Source of the DNA: Finegoldia magna
GTDB taxonomy: Bacteria; Bacillota; Clostridia; Tissierellales; Peptoniphilaceae
Assembly (NCBI RefSeq): GCF_003182075.1
Contig: NZ_QGTH01000002.1
Location: forward strand, 50,397-114,396
Length of the DNA stretch: 64,000 nucleotides
Reading direction: 5' to 3'
In this document: positions 8,576 to 17,416 of the stretch, piece by piece
Position numbering within the stretch: position 1 is the first letter of the stretch
Layout of the letters: every line of letters begins with the position of its first letter
Made by a program: the position numbers and the translations under genes
Notes under the pieces: generated by a model
Seen by the model: only the letters and a program-made list of their open reading frames with translations
The model's database searches: none
Told to the model about the DNA's origin: nothing

Positions 8576-9571
8576 TTATTTGTCTCCCTTCTTTAAGAAT
8601 TTGCCAATACCAATTCCCGTGCAATCCATCGGACTGTCCACTTTCAACACTTTAATTCCCAAAACATTTGTGATGTATTCATGAATGTAGTCGATAAGAC
8701 TCACTCCACCTACAATGTAGATTCCTTCTGCAATAATGTCGTTTGCAATATCCGGTGGAGTTTTCTCCAAAACTTTTCTCAAAGCTTCGATGCACATATC
8801 TGCTATTGGCACAATCGCAGGTGTAATATCCTTCGCTCTAATCTCAACAGATTTTGGCATCGTGGATATCACATCAGTTCCCCCGACAATCATCGTGTTG
8901 TTTTCCCTGTCAGAATTCAATGTCGCAATCTTAAACTTAATCGCTTCTGCTGTTGAAATACCGATGTTAACTCCAAATTTTTTCTTCAAAATTTGTTTTA
9001 TTTCTTGGTCAATATCTTCTCCACCGCTCTTGATGCAGTAGCTTGTAACAATTCCACCCAAACTAATCACAGAAGCTTCGATTGTACCTGCGCCTATGTT
9101 TAAAACAATGTGTCCCGTTGGTTCATCTACATCGACACCCAATCCTTTAAGAGAAGCGATGTTTTCTTCAACCAATTTTACACTTCTCGCTCCAGAATTT
9201 AGCGCCAAATCTTCCACGCTTCTTCTCTCAACATCCGTCAAAGATGCAGACACCGATACACACACTTCTGGTTGAAAAACCGAAAAATTTGGTCTCGCTT
9301 TTTTAATAAAATACGAAAGCATACTAACAGTCGATTCAAAATCAGCTATAACGCCGTTTTCAATTGGACTTATCGCCACGATATTGTCAGGGGTTTTTCC
9401 AATCATACTTTTCGCTTCAGTTCCCACTGCGACAATATCGTAATTATTTATATCTATAACTACAACGCTAGGTTCGTTGATTATTATTTTCCCATTTTCA
9501 TCGGAAATAATGGAATTAGAAGTTCCCAAATCAATTCCCAAACCCTCTTGTTGAAATTTAAATAATTTCAT
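8576..9571 (-). CDS. mreB: Actin-like MreB, divergent in phosphate-2 loop
   Basis: Membrane-associated actin homologue that guides lateral wall synthesis. The N-terminus keeps phosphate-1 GIDLGTSNS. The family phosphate-2 loop DIGGGTT is replaced by NIGAGTIEA, so the usual Asp is Asn. The adenosine-binding region IYIVGGVSLI is near the C-terminus. The 331-residue length is normal. An amphipathic start (MKLFKFQQE) is consistent with membrane contact. It begins the mreBCD-PBP2 run behind radC. The Asn change could weaken nucleotide hydrolysis, which would be notable in a coccus, but this is inference. Confidence 0.92.
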   Translation of the reverse strand: MKLFKFQQEGLGIDLGTSNSIISDENGKIIINEPSVVVIDINNYDIVAVGTEAKSMIGKTPDNIVAISPIENGVIADFESTVSMLSYFIKKARPNFSVFQPEVCVSVSASLTDVERRSVEDLALNSGARSVKLVEENIASLKGLGVDVDEPTGHIVLNIGAGTIEASVISLGGIVTSYCIKSGGEDIDQEIKQILKKKFGVNIGISTAEAIKFKIATLNSDRENNTMIVGGTDVISTMPKSVEIRAKDITPAIVPIADMCIEALRKVLEKTPPDIANDIIAEGIYIVGGVSLIDYIHEYITNVLGIKVLKVDSPMDCTGIGIGKFLKKGDK

Positions 9572-10243
9572 TTAAAAATACATTCCTTTCCTCATACTCA
9601 GACTATCGTTTGAGCTAACGATAATATGATCTAACACTTGTATTCCTACCAAATCTCCCACTTTATCCAACCTTTTTGTGACCTCGATGTCCGCATTTGA
9701 TGGAATAAGAGAACCTGAAGGATGATTATGTACTAAAATAATCGAATTCGCTCCCTTCTTAATAGCAGATTTGAAAACTTCTCTAGGATGAACGATAGAT
9801 TGATTGATAGTACCTTTGCTGATAAGTTCTTTGGAAATAATTCTATTTTTTGTATCGAGAAGTAGTGCATAGAAGTTTTCCACATCGCAACTCCCAATCT
9901 CATTACAAAAAATCTCTGCAACGCTATCTGGATCATTCAGACTGAAACTATCCATCGCTTTTCTCAAGGCAAGTCTTCTTCCTATTTCAATTCCAGCTAA
10001 GATTGATGTAGCCTTTGCCATCCCAATTCCCTTTATTTTCATTAATTCCTCAACGCACAAATCCTTATAATCATTTTCGTTAATGTAATCGATGACTCTT
10101 TTGGATAGAATTTCCACTCCCTCTTCTTTTATTCCAGTCTTCAAGATGATTTGCATCAATTCTTCATCGCTCATTGAAGAAATACCATTGATTTTCATTT
10201 TTTCTCTGGGTCTTAGGGACTCATTCATTTCCTTAACTCTCAT
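9572..10243 (-). CDS. radC: RadC-family JAMM protein
   Basis: RadC/DUF2466 family, 223 residues. An N-terminal helix-hairpin-helix (KIKGIGMAKATSILAGIEIG) precedes an MPN/JAMM metalloprotease-like domain with the motif LVHNHPSGSLIPSNADIEVT (H-x-H-x7-S-x2-D). The start MRVKEMNESLRPREK matches the family start. Placement before mreB is the standard Firmicutes order. The cellular role of RadC is unresolved, and the historical DNA-repair name should not be taken literally. Confidence 0.95.
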   Translation of the reverse strand: MRVKEMNESLRPREKMKINGISSMSDEELMQIILKTGIKEEGVEILSKRVIDYINENDYKDLCVEELMKIKGIGMAKATSILAGIEIGRRLALRKAMDSFSLNDPDSVAEIFCNEIGSCDVENFYALLLDTKNRIISKELISKGTINQSIVHPREVFKSAIKKGANSIILVHNHPSGSLIPSNADIEVTKRLDKVGDLVGIQVLDHIIVSSNDSLSMRKGMYF

Positions 10244-10245
10244 TG

Positions 10246-10761
10246 TTATCTCCTATTATTAAACAAATAATTTTTTTGTTTAGAAAGTGCATTTGTTAGG
10301 TAATTTGAAGTAAGTCCCACAAAAACACCCGTAAATATACTCAAAAACACCAAAATTGGCAAATAAACCAAAATTCTAAGATTGTTCAGCATAATTGCAC
10401 ACACCAAAACTTGCGATAAGTTGTGGGTAAAAGCTCCAAACAAGCTAACGCCAATCAACGAAAAATATTTTCTCAAATATTTGTTGACCAAATACATCAC
10501 AACAAGTGAGCTTACAGCTCCAGCCAATGAATAGAAAAAGCTTATAACAGCCCCTGTGATTAGCATTAGTAAAAATGATTTTAAGATTCCTATTACAAGA
10601 GAATCCCTAAAACCAAAAACAATTAAGCATGTTAGTATTACAATGTTGCTAAGCCCAAGTTTTGCACCAGGCATTACGATTGGAAGTGGAATCATTGACT
10701 CAATCAAGCTTACTACCAATGCAACTGCCGTTAAAATAGGAATATGTAATCTTTTCATCAA
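10246..10761 (-). CDS. Gx transporter family membrane protein
   Basis: Polytopic protein of 171 residues with five or so hydrophobic segments and the IPLPIVMPGAKLGLSNIVIL block typical of the Gx-transporter family (formerly 'heptaprenyl diphosphate synthase component I'). It overlaps the next upstream gene (NusG-II protein) by 4 bp. That pair is repeatedly found together in Firmicutes, often near Rnf or FMN-transfer genes. A substrate-binding role, possibly isoprenoid- or flavin-related, is suggested by context in other genomes and not shown here. Confidence 0.85.
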   Translation of the reverse strand: MMKRLHIPILTAVALVVSLIESMIPLPIVMPGAKLGLSNIVILTCLIVFGFRDSLVIGILKSFLLMLITGAVISFFYSLAGAVSSLVVMYLVNKYLRKYFSLIGVSLFGAFTHNLSQVLVCAIMLNNLRILVYLPILVFLSIFTGVFVGLTSNYLTNALSKQKNYLFNNRR

Positions 10762-11135
10762 TAATTCACCACATCAATATCATCTTTGTTTTGTTTGTTA
10801 GCCTTAATTTCTACAACTAATTTGTTCGGCAAACAAACAATAACATCCCCTGGTTTATCTATCTTTCCTTTTAGCATACACAACTTGTCCGGACAATCAG
10901 ATTCAGTAACTGCAACACTGTATCCATTAATATGAACAACGTTGTGACCGTATTTATTATCGATTTTATAATCATAATGATCGATTGGAAGTGTAATTTG
11001 TTTAATTTCTTTTCCATTCACTTGAATTGAAACGTATTTGTCTTGTGAATTTACGTTATTAATATTTAAAATCACAAACAATACAGCTGAAAAACACAAC
11101 AAAAATCCAATCAAAATTTTATCATATTTAGTCAT
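10758..11135 (-). CDS. NusG domain II-containing membrane-anchored protein
   Basis: 125 residues: one N-terminal membrane helix (about 8-26) and an extracellular small beta domain of the NusG_II family. The domain contains DCPDKLCMLKGKIDKPGDVIVCLPNKLVVEI, in which the Cys pair DCPDxxC and the later C are typical. Function is unknown. It is translationally coupled to the Gx-transporter gene by a 4-bp overlap, so the two are probably one functional unit. The family is often found near redox membrane complexes such as Rnf, which lies about 3 kb upstream here. Confidence 0.85.
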   Translation of the reverse strand: MTKYDKILIGFLLCFSAVLFVILNINNVNSQDKYVSIQVNGKEIKQITLPIDHYDYKIDNKYGHNVVHINGYSVAVTESDCPDKLCMLKGKIDKPGDVIVCLPNKLVVEIKANKQNKDDIDVVNY

Positions 11136-11225
11136 TAAATTCTCCTTTAAACTACCTTATAGTTTATCATTTTATCGTGTATCTTTTCAAGATTAAACAA
11201 AAATGAAAATTCGTTTGCAAATAAA

Positions 11226-11259
11226 AAGAACTTCGAAACTCAAATGCTTCGAAGTTCTT
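11226..11259 (-). terminator. Terminator after pcp
   Basis: A perfect 12-bp stem (AAGAACTTCGAA / TTCGAAGTTCTT) with a 10-nt loop is followed on the minus strand by TTTTTAT. It lies downstream of pcp and would end the DUF969-DUF979-pcp transcript. Confidence 0.85.
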
Positions 11260-11296
11260 AAATCAAAATTTTTATGATTTTAAATCATATTTTATT

Positions 11297-11938
11297 TTAA
11301 TGAGTTTTTCCACCTGTAACTTTGATGTCTTCATCATTGTCTATTACAGCTTCAATTGCTTTTTCCAATGCTTTTGCAATTGTATCCAAGTTCATTGAAG
11401 CAGTGTGTGGTTTATCTAAAACTTGTTCTGGTAAGAATGGAATGTGAATAAATCCAGTTCTCATATTAGGATATTCAGTAGCTCTTACATGAGCCATTCC
11501 GTATGCAACATGGTTACATATGAATGTTCCTGCAGTGTTTGATACAGATGCTGGAATGTTTGCAGATTTAATGTTTTCAACCATTGCTTTGATTGGAAGA
11601 GTCAACAAATATGCATCAGGGCCATCTTCGGCGATTTTTTCGTCGATTGGTTGGTTTCCTTCGTTATCTTTAATTCTACAATCGTCAACGTTGATTGCAA
11701 CTCTCTCTACAGTGATGTCTTCACGTCCACCAGCTTGTCCGACTGATATTACAACATCTGGTTTAACTTCTTTTATCTTTTCTTTTAATTTATCTACACT
11801 TTTCCCAATAACTGTAGGAATTTCTATTTTGATTATTTCATTTCCTTTAATTGAATCAGGTAACAGCTTAACTGATTCAATTGCAGGGTTGATTTTTTCT
11901 CCGCCAAATGGATCAAATCCAGAAACTAAAATTTTCAT
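11297..11938 (-). CDS. pcp: Pyroglutamyl-peptidase I
   Basis: Cytoplasmic cysteine peptidase (C15) that removes N-terminal pyroglutamate from peptides. The N-terminus [16 protein letters not shown] is the family signature. The catalytic Glu lies in the [16 protein letters not shown] region, the Cys in [12 protein letters not shown] near residue 143, and the His in [11 protein letters not shown]. Length 213 is standard. It sits 11 nt after DUF979 and follows DUF969, a recurrent trio in Firmicutes. That suggests the two membrane proteins handle pyroglutamate or related peptides, although their function is unproven. Confidence 0.96.
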   Translation of the reverse strand: MKILVSGFDPFGGEKINPAIESVKLLPDSIKGNEIIKIEIPTVIGKSVDKLKEKIKEVKPDVVISVGQAGGREDITVERVAINVDDCRIKDNEGNQPIDEKIAEDGPDAYLLTLPIKAMVENIKSANIPASVSNTAGTFICNHVAYGMAHVRATEYPNMRTGFIHIPFLPEQVLDKPHTASMNLDTIAKALEKAIEAVIDNDEDIKVTGGKTH

Positions 11939-11949
11939 AAATTTACCTC

Positions 11950-12936
11950 CTAAAATGCTAATATCATTAATAATACAACATGAACAACTATTAGAGCTAA
12001 AGCAACTGGAAGTTGCGCTTTAATAACTCCGTTTTTATCTTTCATCTCTAAGATTGCAGCTGGCACTATGTTAAAGTTTGCCGCCATTGGTGTAATCAAA
12101 GTTCCGCAATATCCAGCAGTCATACCAAGTGATGCTACAACAGCAGGATTTGCTCCTTTTGCCATCAATAATGGAACACCAATTCCTAGAGTAATAACAG
12201 TAAATGCAGCGAATGCATTACCCATTATCATCGTAAATACAACCATTCCAACAATATATGCAACAGCTGCTGCAAATACTCCCGCATCGCCTACAATTCC
12301 AGCAGCCAAGCTACCTATTAGCTTTCCTACCCCTGCAGATGCAAATATAACTCCCAAACCACCTAATAATTGTGGTAGTAATGATGAAGATCCAACTTGC
12401 ATCAGCATTTTTGTAGTGTCTTCTGCAGTTTCTTTTGCTTTTGGTTTTGCGATAATAATCGCAATAATCAAAGCCAATATTGATGAAATAGTAAGAACTT
12501 GTGCAGCTGACAATGAGAATATTCCATCAGTGTTTTTCAAAGGAATCTTAAAAGATTTCAATTGCGATAAAAGCATCGCACTAATTCCCATTACTAAAGC
12601 TGGAATAAAAATCTTTCCTCCAACTTTTTCAGCATTTTTCATTCTTTCTTCTTCTGTTAGTTCTTTAAATTCTGCTGGCTTGATTTGGTTAGCAATTGAT
12701 AATACTCCCAATAATAAAAGTATAACACCTACAATTATTCCACCAGATTCTACATTTCTTACCAAGAATCCTCCACCAGCAAACAATACTCCAAGTAATA
12801 TCCAAAAAAGCATTGTACCAATCTTTGCTTCTTTGTTGAATCTTGCACGAATACCAGTCATTATGCAGATAATTCCACATAAGATGTATGCTATCTCATC
12901 AAGAGCTATTTTATTATCTACAAAAAAATCAAGCAT
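11950..12936 (-). CDS. DUF979 family membrane protein
   Basis: Integral membrane protein of 328 residues with about nine hydrophobic segments. The glycine/alanine-rich repeats [15 protein letters not shown] and [25 protein letters not shown] resemble those of ion-coupled carboxylate carriers. It matches DUF979 by its pairing with DUF969 and pcp. It overlaps DUF969 by 8 bp, which suggests a two-part transporter translated together. The substrate is unknown, but pyroglutamate or pyroglutamyl peptides are a reasonable inference from the adjacent pcp. Confidence 0.85.
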   Translation of the reverse strand: MLDFFVDNKIALDEIAYILCGIICIMTGIRARFNKEAKIGTMLFWILLGVLFAGGGFLVRNVESGGIIVGVILLLLGVLSIANQIKPAEFKELTEEERMKNAEKVGGKIFIPALVMGISAMLLSQLKSFKIPLKNTDGIFSLSAAQVLTISSILALIIAIIIAKPKAKETAEDTTKMLMQVGSSSLLPQLLGGLGVIFASAGVGKLIGSLAAGIVGDAGVFAAAVAYIVGMVVFTMIMGNAFAAFTVITLGIGVPLLMAKGANPAVVASLGMTAGYCGTLITPMAANFNIVPAAILEMKDKNGVIKAQLPVALALIVVHVVLLMILAF

Positions 12937-13603
12937 TTTTCATATCCTTTCTAAGTTTCATTTCAAAAACAGCACATTGTATAAGTGCAATAATCAACAT
13001 ACTAACACCAGCAAATATAGACCATTTTGCTATTTCCGCCGTATCCAATGGGAATCCTGCATCTTTTAAAGTAGTTTGCATTAAAAGTACACCAGATGCC
13101 AATGGAAATATATTTTGTCCGTAGAAGTTACCATAGTTTTCTACAGCAGCAGCAAGACCTTTTAATTCATCAAGTCTTACTTCTGTCAAATCAACTTTCT
13201 TTCTTGCAGCACCTTCTGCCATTGGTAAAATCAATGGACGTATAAATTGAACGTGTCCACCAAGTCTTAAAGAAAAAGCAGCTGCTATCCATCTAATGAA
13301 TAAGTAAATCCATAAAACTGAAGCTGCGCTAGCCATTTTAAATTTCGATATAAAATCTCTAGCCTTTTCCTTTAGTCCGTATCGTTCCATAATCGCGATA
13401 ACAGGGAATGAAATCAAGAACAAACTCATCAGTCTATTATTAACAAATCCCTCTCCCATAATTTTCAAAGTGCCCGTTAATCCAAGACCTCCCGCAAGAC
13501 CTGTAACAAGACCTGCCAAGAGAACTATTCCCAAAACATCTAGTTTTAGTGCGAATCCAACGACAATAATTAATATTCCTATGAAAACTAAATATTCTCC
13601 CAT
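12929..13603 (-). CDS. DUF969 family membrane protein
   Basis: Integral membrane protein of 224 residues with about six hydrophobic segments. The N-terminus is a long helix (LVFIGILIIVVGFALKLDVLG), and the blocks RLGGHVQFIRPLILPMAEGAA and YGNFYGQNIFPLASGVLLM are typical of DUF969. It is first in the DUF969-DUF979-pcp operon and probably forms a heteromeric carrier with DUF979. No experimental function is known to me. Confidence 0.85.
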   Translation of the reverse strand: MGEYLVFIGILIIVVGFALKLDVLGIVLLAGLVTGLAGGLGLTGTLKIMGEGFVNNRLMSLFLISFPVIAIMERYGLKEKARDFISKFKMASAASVLWIYLFIRWIAAAFSLRLGGHVQFIRPLILPMAEGAARKKVDLTEVRLDELKGLAAAVENYGNFYGQNIFPLASGVLLMQTTLKDAGFPLDTAEIAKWSIFAGVSMLIIALIQCAVFEMKLRKDMKNA

Positions 13604-13758
13604 ATTGCTCTCCTTAATTTTTATTAGCCAAACAAAATTTGACTTCTTAAAATTATACCCGATACTTTTTTATTTTAAACTTTTAATTACATTATGTTTT
13701 CAATTTTGATGTTGTGTTATCTTTGTTTGTTAAATTCAAGATAATTAAACGTAAAAAA

Positions 13759-13783
13759 ACAGACCGTAAAATTTACGGTCTGT
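13759..13783 (-). terminator. Terminator of the rnf operon
   Basis: A perfect inverted repeat ACAGACCGTAAA / TTTACGGTCTGT is followed on the minus strand by seven T. It is 7 nt after the rnfB stop and ends the rnfCDGEAB transcript. Confidence 0.92.
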
Positions 13784-13789
13784 AAAATA

Positions 13790-14641
13790 TTAAGCTTCTT
13801 TAGCAGGTGCTTCTTGAGCTTTTGCCTTAGCTTGTTCTTCTTTTATTTTAAGTCCTGGATAAATAGCTTTTGTAGGACATTTATCTACTGCTTTTTGAAC
13901 TTGTTCTGGATCTAATCCTTCAGCATTGTTGAAGTGAGCTAAGTTATCTTCAACGCTGAATCCATCTGGACACATCTTAGCACAAATTCCACAAGCAATA
14001 CATCCAACTTTACAGTATTGTCTTACATCTTTACCTTTATCGTGACTGTTACATCTTACATAAACGTCTTGATCGTAGTCAACAAGTTTAATAATATTTC
14101 TTGGACAGATTTCAATACATTTTTTACAAGATGTACATTTTTCTTTATCTACTAATGCAATGCCATTTACAATGTGAATTGCATCGAACTCACACACATC
14201 CACACAGCTTCCGCAACCCAAACATCCGTCTGGACAAGTTTTACTTCCACCTTGAAGATTATGGTTAACTCTACAATCCATAATACCTTTGTATTTGAAT
14301 TTTTCAGTAGCATATTCTGGAGTTCCTTGGCACATTACACACGCAACTTGCTTTGCAGAATCTACTGCATCAGCTCCCATGAATGCTGCTAGTTTGTCGG
14401 CAGTTTCTTTTCCACCAACTGGACAAGAATTACAAGGTGCTCCTTTGTTTACGATGGCATCTGCAAGTCCATCGCAACCTGGAAATCCACAAGCACCACA
14501 GTTTGCGCCAGGTAACATTTCTCTTACTTTAAGTACTCTTCTATCAACTTGAACTTCGAATTTTTTAGATGCAAAACCCAAAAGCAATGCAAATAAAATT
14601 CCTAGTGCTCCTAAGATTATAAATGGAGTTAAAATTGTCAT
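13790..14641 (-). CDS. rnfB: Rnf complex subunit B, polyferredoxin
   Basis: Membrane-anchored electron carrier of the Rnf complex (ferredoxin:NAD+ oxidoreductase coupled to Na+ or H+ transport). Residues 5-25 form a membrane helix. A GANCGACGFPGCDG cluster motif near residue 47 follows, then ferredoxin-type clusters CLGCGSCVDVCEFDAI, CTSCKKCIEICP and CIACGICAKMCP. The tail is Lys/Ala/Glu-rich. Length 283 is typical of clostridial RnfB. It is the last gene of the operon, 11 nt after rnfA. Confidence 0.97.
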   Translation of the reverse strand: MTILTPFIILGALGILFALLLGFASKKFEVQVDRRVLKVREMLPGANCGACGFPGCDGLADAIVNKGAPCNSCPVGGKETADKLAAFMGADAVDSAKQVACVMCQGTPEYATEKFKYKGIMDCRVNHNLQGGSKTCPDGCLGCGSCVDVCEFDAIHIVNGIALVDKEKCTSCKKCIEICPRNIIKLVDYDQDVYVRCNSHDKGKDVRQYCKVGCIACGICAKMCPDGFSVEDNLAHFNNAEGLDPEQVQKAVDKCPTKAIYPGLKIKEEQAKAKAQEAPAKEA

Positions 14642-14651
14642 TTATTACCTC

Positions 14652-15233
14652 CTATACCAATCCGCCGAATCCGAAGAATGTCATCGCCATTAATCCAATA
14701 GTAATAAATGCGATTGGTACACCTTTAAAACTTTCAGGAATATTTTTGTTCAATGCGATTCTTTCTCTGATTGCAGCTAATAAAGTTATCGCTAAAATGA
14801 AACCTAGTGAAGCACCAATAGCACTTGCTAATGTTTCAATTAAGTTGTATTTTTCTTTTACGTTTGCTAATGCAACACCCAATACTATACAGTTTGTAGT
14901 TATAAGAGGCAAAAACACACCAAGTGCGGAGTACAAGTTTGGACTCATTTTCTTTAATGCCATTTCTACGAATTGTACCAATGTCGCAATAACCAATATG
15001 AACACTATCGTTTGTAAGTATTCAATGTGAAATCTTTCTAGTATTTGAATTTGTAGAACGTAAGTAACGACAGATGCTATTGTGATTACAAAGAATACTG
15101 CCATACCCATACCAATAGCTGTTTCTGTTTTTGAAGATACACCTATCAATGGGCAAAGTCCTAAGAATTGACCAAATACGTAGTTGTTTACTAATAAGTA
15201 AAGAACTATTATTTTAAATATATTTGCTAACAT
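14652..15233 (-). CDS. rnfA: Rnf complex subunit A
   Basis: Six-helix membrane subunit of 193 residues. The conserved segments NNYVFGQFLGLCPLIGVS and PLITTNCIVLGVALAN each carry a membrane-embedded Cys; in the family these, with RnfE, hold an intramembrane Fe-S centre. It shares its start/stop junction with rnfE (1-base overlap), so the pair is translated together. It is homologous to NqrE. Confidence 0.97.
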   Translation of the reverse strand: MLANIFKIIVLYLLVNNYVFGQFLGLCPLIGVSSKTETAIGMGMAVFFVITIASVVTYVLQIQILERFHIEYLQTIVFILVIATLVQFVEMALKKMSPNLYSALGVFLPLITTNCIVLGVALANVKEKYNLIETLASAIGASLGFILAITLLAAIRERIALNKNIPESFKGVPIAFITIGLMAMTFFGFGGLV

Positions 15234-15862
15234 TAGTCTTCACCTCTCATATTGTTCTTCTTTCTTTCTTGTCTTGATAAGAAAGAATTGTAAGTAGCTA
15301 ACAATATTCCAAGTACTATGAATGCTCCTGGAGCTGCTGACATAATACCAATTGGAGGAATATCTCCTATTACAAGTTTACCTAAGATTTTTCCTGAACC
15401 TAATAACTCTCTGATGAATGCAACCAATACGATTACAATACCATATCCCAATGCATTTGATATACCATCTAACAATGATAAGAATACGCCATTTTTAGAT
15501 GCGAAAGATTCGGCTCTCGCTAAGATTATACAGTTTACAACGATTAGAGGAACGAATGCTCCTAATGAAGTGTATAATGCTGGAACAAATGCTTGAAGCA
15601 TCATTGAAACTAATGTTACGAATGTTGCGATTACAACTATATATGCCGGAATTCTTACTTTATCCGGAATAAAATTTCTAAGTAATGATATTACTATGTT
15701 TGAACAAATCAAAACAAATGCGAACGCCGCAGTCATACCAATTGCATTTTCTACAGATGTTGATACACCCAGTACAGAACACAAACCTACCAATTGGATT
15801 AAAACTGGGTTGTTCTTAAGAATGCTGCTTTTGAAAACTTTAGCCGCTTTACCTTTTTCCAT
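15233..15862 (-). CDS. rnfE: Rnf complex subunit E
   Basis: Membrane subunit (209 residues) paralogous to RnfA. NPVLIQLVGLCSVLGVSTSVENAIGM and FVPLIVVNCIILARAE correspond to the Cys-bearing half-helices of RnfA, inverted in the membrane. It lies 10 nt after rnfG and overlaps rnfA by one base. It is homologous to NqrD. Confidence 0.97.
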   Translation of the reverse strand: MEKGKAAKVFKSSILKNNPVLIQLVGLCSVLGVSTSVENAIGMTAAFAFVLICSNIVISLLRNFIPDKVRIPAYIVVIATFVTLVSMMLQAFVPALYTSLGAFVPLIVVNCIILARAESFASKNGVFLSLLDGISNALGYGIVIVLVAFIRELLGSGKILGKLVIGDIPPIGIMSAAPGAFIVLGILLATYNSFLSRQERKKNNMRGED

Positions 15863-15872
15863 AATTTCCCTC

Positions 15873-16445
15873 CTATTTTAATCCCGCATTAGCTTTTTGA
15901 GATACGTTCAATGCGTTTTTGGCTGCTGTAGTGGAATAAGTCGCACCACTTAGAGCTTGAATTTCGTTGTCAGCTTCAGGTTTTTTCACAGCTGATATTT
16001 CTTTTTCCATAGATTTCCCAATAACTGAATCTACGAATTCTGGATCTCCAATTCTACTTCCAATTCCTGGAGTTTCTTGTGATTCAAGAATTGAATATCC
16101 AACGATTTTGTTCTCATTGTCTACACCAACTACGAAAACAACATTTCCTGAATATCCACCAGCTCCAATTGCTTTGTATACATGACCTACAGGTTTTCCA
16201 CCTTTGATAGCTTCTTGTACGTCATCTAAATTTTCGTCTTTTGCTTTCAAATCTTTAATTTTTGCTTCATCAAGTGGTTTAAAAGATTCCGCTTCAGGAA
16301 AAGCTACTTTCAAAGATTTTTTATAATTTTCTAATCTCTTAGCTTCGATAATCGGTTCTGTAACTTGGTTTGCAAATGCGAGCACTAACGCACTTATTGC
16401 TGTTATTACGAACAATCTAATAGCTAAATTTATTGAACTTCTCAT
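15873..16445 (-). CDS. rnfG: Rnf complex subunit G, covalent flavoprotein
   Basis: 190-residue subunit with one N-terminal helix (about 7-27) and an extracytoplasmic FMN domain. The SGATYSTTA motif near residue 166 is the S(T)GAT attachment site where FMN is joined to Thr by ApbE. It overlaps rnfD by 4 bp. No apbE is seen in this window, so FMN transfer must be encoded elsewhere. Confidence 0.96.
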   Translation of the reverse strand: MRSSINLAIRLFVITAISALVLAFANQVTEPIIEAKRLENYKKSLKVAFPEAESFKPLDEAKIKDLKAKDENLDDVQEAIKGGKPVGHVYKAIGAGGYSGNVVFVVGVDNENKIVGYSILESQETPGIGSRIGDPEFVDSVIGKSMEKEISAVKKPEADNEIQALSGATYSTTAAKNALNVSQKANAGLK

Positions 16446-17413
16446 ATTCCTTGTTTACCTCCTCTACCAATTGGTGTTGGAACTGTATATTGATCGATAA
16501 ATGGTACAGCACAGTTCATGAAGATTATCGCATAAGATACACCTTCTGGAAGGTTACCAAATTGTCTTATGATAGCTGTAAAGAAACCACAACCAATTGC
16601 AAATATAATTTGTCCTTTTGGAGTAACTGGACTAGTTGAATAATCTGTAGCCATGTAGAATGCACCCAAGATTAAACCACCAATAAATATGTTCATGAAT
16701 GCATCTTGAATTCCTACGCCGCAAATAAGTAATGTTACAAATGTTGTTGCAATGTAAACTAATGGAATTCTAAGATTAATTACTCTTCTGTATAATAGAT
16801 AAGCCACACCGATAAGTAATGCCAGCGCACTAACTTCACCGATTGTACCACCCATGTTTCCTAAAAATGCATCCATAAAGCTAACTGGTTGACCACCTGA
16901 TAAAACAGTCGCATAAGTTTCTGCATCCACTGCTTTTTGTGTTAATGGAGCAGTGTAGTTACTCATTGCTTGTGCCCAACTTGCCATTATGAAAGCACGT
17001 CCTGCTAATGCAGGGTTCATAAAGTTTGATCCAATTCCTCCGAATAATTGTTTTACAATTATAATAGAAAATACCGATCCTATAATAATCATTGGAATTG
17101 GTAATGTAACTGGCACGTTAAATGCCAACAATATACCTGTAACAACAGCTGATAAATCGCTAATTGTAGAAGGTTGTTTCATTATTTTTTGATAACAGTA
17201 TTCTGATAAAACGCAAGCTGCAACTGCTGCCAATACCAAAACTAAACTTCTCATTCCGAATTCGTAAACACTCACTATCAAAGCAGGAACTAAAGCAATA
17301 ATAACATCAAGCATAATTCTTTGAATAGATACTGCACTTCTTTGATGAGGAGCAGCTTCTACGATTAAATGAGATAAGTCGTATTCTTTTTGTACAATTT
17401 CTTTATTTTCCAT
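16442..17413 (-). CDS. rnfD: Rnf complex subunit D, ion-translocating membrane subunit
   Basis: 323-residue polytopic protein homologous to NqrB, probably part of the ion path. About nine hydrophobic segments are visible. The ATDYSTSPVTPKGQ block near residue 265 contains the S-T-S-P/T motif where FMN is covalently attached in the family. LFGGIGSNFMNPALAGRAF is another conserved block. It is 3 nt after rnfC and overlaps rnfG. Confidence 0.97.
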   Translation of the reverse strand: MENKEIVQKEYDLSHLIVEAAPHQRSAVSIQRIMLDVIIALVPALIVSVYEFGMRSLVLVLAAVAACVLSEYCYQKIMKQPSTISDLSAVVTGILLAFNVPVTLPIPMIIIGSVFSIIIVKQLFGGIGSNFMNPALAGRAFIMASWAQAMSNYTAPLTQKAVDAETYATVLSGGQPVSFMDAFLGNMGGTIGEVSALALLIGVAYLLYRRVINLRIPLVYIATTFVTLLICGVGIQDAFMNIFIGGLILGAFYMATDYSTSPVTPKGQIIFAIGCGFFTAIIRQFGNLPEGVSYAIIFMNCAVPFIDQYTVPTPIGRGGKQGI

Positions 17414-17416
17414 AGA

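Noticed and set aside
12068..13069. A 333-codon plus-strand open frame opposite DUF979/DUF969
   Set aside because: It is antisense to two well-supported membrane proteins. Its composition (Pro/Asn/Thr/Ile-rich) is what the complement of hydrophobic codons gives, and there is no ribosome-binding site.
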